DNA of 5,350 bases, from positions 1 through 5,350 of the forward strand of contig SKUI01000038.1 in the NCBI GenBank assembly GCA_007122185.1, given 5' to 3'. The notes beneath the pieces are model-generated. The model was not told where the DNA came from. It saw only the letters and a program-made list of their open reading frames with translations, and made no database searches. Source of the DNA: Rhodothermia bacterium (GTDB lineage: Bacteria > Bacteroidota > Rhodothermia > Balneolales > Natronogracilivirgulaceae). The position numbers and the translations under genes were made by a program. Positions 1-5,350 of the stretch are shown here, in pieces (within the stretch, counting starts at the first letter, position 1; every line of letters starts with the position of its first letter).

Positions 1-10
1 TCCATAAACT

Positions 11-21
11 AAGGACGAGGT
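11..21 (+). promoter_or_regulatory. Ribosome binding site of rpoB
   Basis: The purine-rich run AAGGACGAGGT lies just before the TTG at 26-28. It offers two overlapping Shine-Dalgarno choices: AAGGA (11-15), ten bases from the start, and GAGG (17-20), five bases from the start. Its position supports the TTG as the true start, because there is no in-frame ATG or GTG near the N-terminus and the encoded N-terminus already fits the beta family. The rest of positions 1-25 shows no promoter or gene that I can support. Confidence 0.7.
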
Positions 22-25
22 AGCC

Positions 26-3000
26 TTGAGTAAAAGCAACGCCATCCAAACGCATACCGGACGCATATCCTTCGCTCGCACCCTGCACATATTAGACTAC
101 CCCGATTTTCTCGATGTCCAGATTGAATCATTCCGTCGTTTTACGCAATGGGACATTGACCCCGAAGATCGGGAAGAAACAGGACTGCAGAAAATCTTTT
201 TGGAGCATTTCCCGATTCAGGACACACGGGAACAAAGTATTCTGGAGTTTATCTACTATTCCGTGGATACACCCAAATACTCGATAGAAGAGTGCCAGGA
301 GCGGGGACTGACCTATGCGCTTCCCCTGAAAGCAAAACTGCGCCTCTCATCATCCGATCCCGGTGATGATGCCAGTGAAACCATCGAGCAGGAGGTCTTC
401 TTGGGAGACCTGCCCTGGATGACTGAAAGCGGAACCTTTATCATCAACGGTTCGGAGCGGGTCATTGTAAGCCAGCTGCACCGCTCCCCCGGTGTGTTTT
501 TCGGTCAGTCGCTGCATCCCAACGGGAGTCAGCTCTATTCCGCCCGGGTTATCCCGTTCAAGGGTTCCTGGATCGAACTCACGACCGATATCCGCGATGT
601 CCTGTGGGCCTACATCGACAGAAAGAAGAAACTCCCCGTAACCACGCTGCTTCGCGCCCTCGGATTTTCCACGGACTATGAAATCCTGAGCATTTTCGAT
701 CTGTCGGATGAGATCAGCATCAAAACAGCCAAATCTTTCAAGAATGTTGTGGGCAGGAAACTGGCTACCGATATTGTGGAACAAGTGGTCGAAGAGGTGG
801 TTGATGATGAGACCGGCGAAGTTACCGAGGCAAAACGCAGGAACATCCTCTTCCCGCGTGATCATGAGATCACCGATGAGGATTTCCAGACATTCAAGAA
901 TGCCGGTATAACCAGCATCCATGTGCTCAAATCGGGGGATGAAGACCATGAGGAGTCCGTAATCCTCAACACCCTTCGCAAAGATACCAGCCACGACGAA
1001 GAAAGCGCTCTGGCCGAGGTGTACCGCCAGATCCGATCCGGTGATATGCCGGATATGGAGACGGCCCGCTCTGTACTGGACCGCCTCTTCTTCAGCGACA
1101 AGCGCTATGACCTTGGCGAAGTGGGACGTTACCGCCTCAACAAGCGGCTTCGCCTGGATGAGTCACTTGATCTGCAGGTATTGACCAAAAGTGATATCAT
1201 TGCGATTATCAAGGAGCTGATCCGTCTGAAGGATTTGAAATCCCAGGTGGATGATATCGATCACCTCAGCAACAGGAGGGTCCGTACCGTTGGCGAACAG
1301 CTTGCCCAGCAATTCGGGCTCGGACTGGCGCGCATGACCCGTACCATCCGTGAACGGATGAATTCCCGTGATGCGGAGCAGTTCACACCACAGGATCTGG
1401 TCAACGCACGGACTATTTCCAGCGTGATAAATACCTTCTTTGGAACGAACCAGCTTTCCCAGTTCATGGACCAGACCAATCCGCTGGCCGAACTGACCCA
1501 CAAGCGCCGGATGTCGGCACTCGGTCCGGGCGGTCTGACTAGAGAGCGTGCCGGATTTGAGGTGCGCGACGTGCACTATACGCACTATGGCCGCCTGTGT
1601 CCCATCGAGACGCCGGAAGGTCCCAACATCGGGCTGATCTCCTCGCTGTGCGTGCATGCCAAGGTCAACGATTTCGGATTTATCGAAACACCTTACCGCA
1701 AGGTGGAAAAAGAGACCGTGTCCAAGAAAATCGAGTATCTTGCAGCCGAGCAGGAGGACGAAACCGTTATTGCCCAGGCCAACGCGCCGCTCTCCAAGGA
1801 CAGCAAGTTTGAGAATGAGCTGATTTTCTCCCGGTTCCGGGACAGCAATGTCGGGCTCGCCTCGCCGGATGAAGTGCGGTACATGGATATCTCCCCCAAC
1901 CAGATCGTATCGGTTGCTGCGGGAATGGTGCCGTTTATCGAGCATGATGATGCCAACAGGGCGCTCATGGGATCGAACATGCAGCGCCAGGCCGTGCCGC
2001 TGCTCAGGCCCGAAGCGCCGATCGTGGGTACGGGGCTCGAATATCGTGCTGCCCGTGACTCCCGTGCGCTCATTGTAGCAGAAGGCAGCGGTGAGGTGGT
2101 CTATGTCAGTGCCACCGAGGTGCATGTCCGCTACGATCGTGACGAGCTGGAATCACTCGCACACTTTGATGACGGTACCAAACGGTACACGCTCAGAAAA
2201 TTTGAACGCACCAACCAGGATACCACATCCAATCAGCGCCCGATCGTCAGGGTCGGTGACAAGGTGGTCGAAGGACAACCGATCGCTGACGGATGCGCTA
2301 CCCAGGATGGTGAACTTGCTCTCGGGCGCAACCTGCTGGTTGCCTTCATGCCCTGGAGGGGATACAACTTTGAAGATGCCATTGTCGTCAGCGAGCGCGT
2401 GGTTTCCGAGGATATCTACACATCCATCCACGTCCAGGAGTTTGAGCAGCAGGTGCGTGACACCAAGCGTGGCGAAGAGGAGCTCACACGGGAGATCCCG
2501 AATGTGAGTGAAGAGGCGACCCGCAACCTGGATGAGAACGGAATCATCCGTGTGGGTGCCAAGATCAAGCCGGGCGACATTATCGTCGGAAAGATCACAC
2601 CGAAAGGCGAGACGGATCCGACCCCGGAAGAAAAACTGCTCCGTGCCATCTTTGGCGACAAGGCCGGTGATGTAAAAGACGCTTCGCTGAAGACGCCTCC
2701 CGGAGTTTCGGGCGTCGTCATCGACACCAAGCTTTTCAGCCGCAAGAAAGATGAGCAGCTCTCCCGCAAAGAAGAGAAAGAACTAGTTGAGCGGGAAAAC
2801 GAACTTTATCGCGAGCAGCTCGACAAGCTGAACGGACAGTGGGCCGATCGGATGTACAAGCTACTCAAGGATAAAACCTCACCGGGCGTGGTCGACCACC
2901 TCGGGACCGAGGTCATTCCAAAGGGTGAAAAATACCGCAAGCAGACCTTCGAAGGGCTTAATCCCCTGCTACTGAAAGCCCGGCAGGCCTGGTGCCAGGA

Positions 3001-3850
3001 CGACAAGGTCAACGAGCATATCGTGACCCTGCTTCACAACTGCCGGAATCTGCGGCGTCAGTACGAAACAAATCTGAAACGCAGGAAATACTCCATACAG
3101 GTCGGCGACGAGCTGCCCCCGGGTATCGTGCAGAAGGCCAAGGTCTATGTGGCCAAAAAGCGCAAGCTCGGAGTGGGCGACAAAATGGCCGGCCGCCACG
3201 GCAACAAAGGTGTTGTGGCCAAAGTGGTCCCGGCAGAAGATATGCCGTTCCTTGAGGATGGAACACCGGTGGACATCGTACTGAACCCGCTGGGCGTACC
3301 GTCACGGATGAACCTTGGACAGATTTACGAAACAATCCTGGGTTGGGCCGGACAAAAACTGGGAGTCACATTTGCGACCCCGACGTTTGACGGTGCCACT
3401 TACGATGACATCCAGGGTTGGTTGGAAAAAGCCGGTTTGCCGAAAGATGCTCGTACCTATCTGTATGACGGACAGTCCGGCGAACGGTTCCAGCAAATGA
3501 CCACGGTAGGCTTTATCTATATGCTCAAGCTGAATCACCTTATTGAGGATAAGATCCATGCCCGTTCTATTGGGCCATACTCACTTATCACGCAGCAGCC
3601 GTTGGGCGGTAAAGCCCAGTTTGGCGGTCAGCGTCTCGGAGAGATGGAGGTTTGGGCCTTGTATGCCTACGGTGCATCCAACATCCTGAAAGAAATGCTC
3701 ACTGTAAAAAGTGATGATGTGAAAGGTCGCTCGAAAGTCTACGAGGCCATCGTGAAAGGTGAAAACCTGCCGGACGGAACCACTCCGGAGTCGTTCAACG
3801 TGCTTGTAAGAGAGCTTCAGGGTCTTGGACTCGAAGTCAGCATAGATTAG
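26..3850 (+). CDS. rpoB: DNA-directed RNA polymerase subunit beta
   Basis: Beta is one of the two large catalytic subunits of cytoplasmic RNA polymerase. It forms one pincer of the DNA cleft, the rifampicin pocket and the flap that binds sigma region 4 and covers the RNA exit. The protein is 1274 residues, starts at TTG and ends at TAG, close to the usual length in Bacteroidota-like bacteria (E. coli has 1342). In order: N-terminal YPDFLDVQ (25-32); lobe/protrusion motif GTFIINGSERV (136-146); a lobe insertion resembling a shorter E. coli beta-i4 (about 235-310); NRRVRTVGEQ (416-425); rifampicin cluster I (L477-L499); fork loop GPGGLTRERAGFEVRDVH (500-517); HDDANRALMGSNMQRQ (640-655); PWRGYNFED (776-784, with E783/D784 matching E. 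coli E813/D814); flap-tip helix EEKLLRAIFG (868-877); a lineage insertion (about 907-1022) where E. coli has beta-i9; GDKMAGRHGNKG, with active-site lysines K1053 and K1061 (E. coli K1065, K1073); and the C-terminal clamp/switch segment QQPLGGKAQFGGQRLGEMEV. One oddity is Y1213, where ALEAYGA normally has Glu. The gene is followed by rpoC after 65 bases, probably in one operon. The identification is certain from family knowledge; the TTG start is inferred from the ribosome binding site and N-terminal fit. Confidence 0.98.
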   Translation: MSKSNAIQTHTGRISFARTLHILDYPDFLDVQIESFRRFTQWDIDPEDREETGLQKIFLEHFPIQDTREQSILEFIYYSVDTPKYSIEECQERGLTYALPLKAKLRLSSSDPGDDASETIEQEVFLGDLPWMTESGTFIINGSERVIVSQLHRSPGVFFGQSLHPNGSQLYSARVIPFKGSWIELTTDIRDVLWAYIDRKKKLPVTTLLRALGFSTDYEILSIFDLSDEISIKTAKSFKNVVGRKLATDIVEQVVEEVVDDETGEVTEAKRRNILFPRDHEITDEDFQTFKNAGITSIHVLKSGDEDHEESVILNTLRKDTSHDEESALAEVYRQIRSGDMPDMETARSVLDRLFFSDKRYDLGEVGRYRLNKRLRLDESLDLQVLTKSDIIAIIKELIRLKDLKSQVDDIDHLSNRRVRTVGEQLAQQFGLGLARMTRTIRERMNSRDAEQFTPQDLVNARTISSVINTFFGTNQLSQFMDQTNPLAELTHKRRMSALGPGGLTRERAGFEVRDVHYTHYGRLCPIETPEGPNIGLISSLCVHAKVNDFGFIETPYRKVEKETVSKKIEYLAAEQEDETVIAQANAPLSKDSKFENELIFSRFRDSNVGLASPDEVRYMDISPNQIVSVAAGMVPFIEHDDANRALMGSNMQRQAVPLLRPEAPIVGTGLEYRAARDSRALIVAEGSGEVVYVSATEVHVRYDRDELESLAHFDDGTKRYTLRKFERTNQDTTSNQRPIVRVGDKVVEGQPIADGCATQDGELALGRNLLVAFMPWRGYNFEDAIVVSERVVSEDIYTSIHVQEFEQQVRDTKRGEEELTREIPNVSEEATRNLDENGIIRVGAKIKPGDIIVGKITPKGETDPTPEEKLLRAIFGDKAGDVKDASLKTPPGVSGVVIDTKLFSRKKDEQLSRKEEKELVERENELYREQLDKLNGQWADRMYKLLKDKTSPGVVDHLGTEVIPKGEKYRKQTFEGLNPLLLKARQAWCQDDKVNEHIVTLLHNCRNLRRQYETNLKRRKYSIQVGDELPPGIVQKAKVYVAKKRKLGVGDKMAGRHGNKGVVAKVVPAEDMPFLEDGTPVDIVLNPLGVPSRMNLGQIYETILGWAGQKLGVTFATPTFDGATYDDIQGWLEKAGLPKDARTYLYDGQSGERFQQMTTVGFIYMLKLNHLIEDKIHARSIGPYSLITQQPLGGKAQFGGQRLGEMEVWALYAYGASNILKEMLTVKSDDVKGRSKVYEAIVKGENLPDGTTPESFNVLVRELQGLGLEVSID

Positions 3851-3915
3851 GACAGGCCGTTTTTCACCGTAAGCGAACAGTTTAACTTTTTCAAACATTT
3901 AACGGAGGTACTTCC
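3851..3915 (+). other. rpoB-rpoC intergenic spacer
   Basis: This 65-base spacer is about 42% G+C by direct count (27 of 65), lower than the flanking genes. Its middle (3881-3902) is especially AT-rich, with only three G or C in 22 bases. I see no stable GC-rich hairpin followed by a T run, so no intrinsic terminator, and no convincing paired -35/-10 promoter. The T run at 3860-3864 is not preceded by a stem. The simplest reading is a transcribed, weakly structured leader that exposes the rpoC ribosome binding site at its 3' end. Confidence 0.6.
3904..3909 (+). promoter_or_regulatory. Strong ribosome binding site of rpoC
   Basis: GGAGGT is a near-ideal Shine-Dalgarno sequence placed six bases before the TTG at 3916-3918. 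It decides the start of rpoC, because no in-frame ATG or GTG lies near that point and translation from the TTG gives an N-terminus of family-typical length. In many Bacteroidota, Shine-Dalgarno sites are rarely used, so a strong copy here is mild evidence for a related but different phylum. Confidence 0.8.
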
Positions 3916-5350
3916 TTGCCGTTTACCAAAAGCGAATCAGTCACAAAAGATTTCAGGCATATTCGTGTTTCCCTTGCATCGGCCGAATCGATCCTTTCCC
4001 GGTCGAACGGGGAGGTGCTGAATCCTGAAACAATCAACTACCGTACGTTCAAGCCGGAAAAGGACGGTTTGTTCTGCGAAAAAATCTTTGGTCCGGTCAA
4101 AGACTGGGAATGCCACTGCGGTAAATACAAGAGGATCCGCTACAAGGGGATCATCTGCGACCGCTGTGGCGTTGAAGTCACCCGTAAGGCCGTACGCCGG
4201 GAACGCATGGGGCATATCACCCTTTGTGTGCCGGTTGTGCATATCTGGTACTTCAAATCCATGCCCAACAAGATTGCCTATCTGCTGGGGCTCTCATCAA
4301 AGAATCTCGAGAAGATTGTCTATTACGAGAACTTTGTGATCGTCAAGCCCGGTCTGGCACGTGATCTTGGATACAAACTGGGTGACATGATCTCTGAAGA
4401 GGAGTATTATGACATCGCGGGACAGCTGCCGGAAGATCATCGCTCCCTGGAGGATGATGACCCGGACAAGTTTGTGGTCAAGATGGGGGCAGAAGCCATT
4501 GAGGCGCTTCTTGCCAACATTGATCTGGACAAATCCGCCTATAAATACCGCGAGGCTGTGAAGAATGAAACCTCGGCCATGCGGAAGAAGAAATTCCTGA
4601 AGCGTCTCCAGGTCATCGAGTCGTTCCGGACCGCTAACAAATCGCGTGAAAACCGGCCGGAATGGATGGTCATGCAAGTCATTCCGGTGATACCGCCGGA
4701 ACTGCGTCCGCTCGTTCCGCTGGAAGGTGGTCGTTTTGCCACCTCCGACCTGAACGACCTGTACCGCCGGGTGATCATCCGCAACAACCGCCTCAAGCGC
4801 CTGATCGATATCAAGGCGCCGGACGTTATCCTGCGCAACGAGAAGCGCATGCTCCAGGAGGCCGTTGACTCGCTGTTCGACAACTCCCGGAAAATGAACG
4901 CGGTCCGCAGCAATAACCGTCCGCTCAAGTCACTGAGTGACATGCTGAAAGGCAAGAGCGGCCGCTTCCGTCAGAACCTGCTTGGCAAGCGCGTTGACTA
5001 CTCCGGACGTTCCGTGATCGTGGTCGGCCCCGAGCTGAAGCTGCATGAATGCGGTCTGCCCAAGGAGATGGCGGTGGAGCTCTACAAGCCGTTTATCATC
5101 CGCCGGCTCATTGAGCGCGGGTATGTCAAGACGGTCAAGAGCGCCAAGAAAGTGGTGGACCGTCGCGATGATGTGGTCTGGGATGTGCTCGAAAAGGTAA
5201 TCGATGGACATCCGGTATTGCTGAACCGCGCACCGACGCTTCACCGCCTCGGTATCCAGGCGTATCAGCCGGTACTCATTGAAGACAAGGCCATCCGCTT
5301 GCATCCGCTTTCCTGTACCGCTTTCAACGCCGACTTTGACGGTGACCAGA
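3916..5350 (+). CDS. rpoC: DNA-directed RNA polymerase subunit beta' (5' part, cut by window end)
   Basis: Beta' is the largest subunit of core RNA polymerase. It carries the catalytic magnesium, forms the clamp and is the main docking site for sigma. The window shows the first 478 residues plus one base, from a TTG start, of a protein expected to be about 1400 or more. In order: [14 protein letters not shown] near the N-terminus; the zinc-binding site C66-x-C68-x12-C81-x2-C84; [24 protein letters not shown]; the [19 protein letters not shown] segment; the clamp-helix coiled coil that binds sigma region 2 (about 273-325, [18 protein letters not shown] through [14 protein letters not shown]); switch 2 and adjacent [20 protein letters not shown] (349-368, with K358 and R365 matching E. 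coli K345 and R352); [15 protein letters not shown], whose R438 matches R425; and the catalytic loop NADFDGDQ (471-478), with D473, D475 and D477 matching E. coli D460, D462 and D464. The constant offset of 13 from E. coli across the last three motifs indicates a collinear, intact segment. All visible key residues are present. The gene lies 65 bases after rpoB with its own strong ribosome binding site, so the subunits are probably cotranscribed but independently initiated. Confidence 0.98.
   Translation, partial: MPFTKSESVTKDFRHIRVSLASAESILSRSNGEVLNPETINYRTFKPEKDGLFCEKIFGPVKDWECHCGKYKRIRYKGIICDRCGVEVTRKAVRRERMGHITLCVPVVHIWYFKSMPNKIAYLLGLSSKNLEKIVYYENFVIVKPGLARDLGYKLGDMISEEEYYDIAGQLPEDHRSLEDDDPDKFVVKMGAEAIEALLANIDLDKSAYKYREAVKNETSAMRKKKFLKRLQVIESFRTANKSRENRPEWMVMQVIPVIPPELRPLVPLEGGRFATSDLNDLYRRVIIRNNRLKRLIDIKAPDVILRNEKRMLQEAVDSLFDNSRKMNAVRSNNRPLKSLSDMLKGKSGRFRQNLLGKRVDYSGRSVIVVGPELKLHECGLPKEMAVELYKPFIIRRLIERGYVKTVKSAKKVVDRRDDVVWDVLEKVIDGHPVLLNRAPTLHRLGIQAYQPVLIEDKAIRLHPLSCTAFNADFDGDQ

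Noticed and set aside
1..12. End of an upstream gene (SIN followed by TAA at 10-12)
   Set aside because: Three codons are not enough to call a gene. They do not match the usual C-terminus of RplL, the common neighbour of rpoB, and all three frames hold stops by chance.
350..994. A 214-residue open frame on the minus strand inside rpoB
   Set aside because: It is a codon-bias shadow of rpoB, with no recognisable domain, and the plus-strand frame is certain.
1163..2125. A 320-residue open frame on the minus strand inside rpoB
   Set aside because: It lies wholly antisense to highly conserved rpoB sequence, its translation resembles no family I know, and long antisense frames are expected opposite GC-biased conserved genes.
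2744..3091. An inserted domain of foreign origin, an intein or a mobile element in rpoB
   Set aside because: The segment has no intein splice motifs, no terminal repeats and no obvious codon shift, and related bacteria carry an insertion of similar size at the same place.
3851..3880. Possible terminator after rpoB, suggested by the T run at 3860-3864
   Set aside because: No GC-rich inverted repeat precedes the T run, and the next gene belongs to the same complex, so readthrough is expected.
3879..3887. Short inverted repeat AGTTTAACT in the spacer as an operator
   Set aside because: The arms are four bases around a single base, too short to form a hairpin or to stand out from chance in AT-rich sequence.
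3581..3898. A minus-strand open frame of 105 residues running across the rpoB end and the spacer
   Set aside because: Most of it is antisense to the conserved rpoB C-terminus, and its product matches no family I know. The spacer is better explained as an rpoC leader.
4539..5304. Minus-strand open frames (4539-4955 and 4930-5304) opposite rpoC
   Set aside because: Both lie opposite the conserved clamp, switch and catalytic segments of beta', so their openness follows from rpoC codon use.

Overview
The window holds one complete gene and the first third of another: rpoB (RNA polymerase beta subunit, 26-3850, + strand) followed by rpoC (beta' subunit, from 3916, cut by the window edge at 5350). 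This is the classic bacterial rpoBC transcription core. Both reading frames are open, show no frameshift or internal stop, and carry the expected catalytic and structural motifs at E. coli-like spacing.

The organism is most likely from the Bacteroidota / Rhodothermota / Balneolota / Chlorobiota (FCB) group. Beta is 1274 residues, close to the roughly 1270 usual in that group. It has motifs typical of those lineages (YPDFLDVQ near the N-terminus, DQTNPLAE in the rifampicin region, SIGPYSLITQQPLGG near the C-terminus) and a lineage-type insertion of about 115 residues after the flap. The beta' N-terminus ([28 protein letters not shown]) fits the same group. Clear Shine-Dalgarno sequences before both genes, moderate-to-high GC and VDYSGRSVI rather than VDYSARSVI in beta' lean toward Balneolota, Rhodothermota or Chlorobiota rather than classical Bacteroidia or Flavobacteriia. 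This placement is inference from remembered family sequences, not from a search.

Layout: 1-25 is the end of the upstream spacer, with the rpoB ribosome binding site; 26-3850 is rpoB; 3851-3915 is a 65-base AT-richer spacer ending in a strong GGAGGT; 3916-5350 is partial rpoC, which stops inside the catalytic loop NADFDGDQ. Both genes appear to start with TTG. No terminator or convincing promoter lies between them, so they are probably cotranscribed. Their products assemble with two alpha subunits and omega into core RNA polymerase: beta supplies the rifampicin pocket, flap and active-site lysines, and beta' supplies the Mg-binding aspartates, zinc site and sigma-binding coiled coil.

I found no mobile element, CRISPR array, RNA gene or undescribed system. 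The observations most worth a second look are a tyrosine at a switch-region beta position that is normally glutamate, and the pair of TTG starts with strong Shine-Dalgarno sites.
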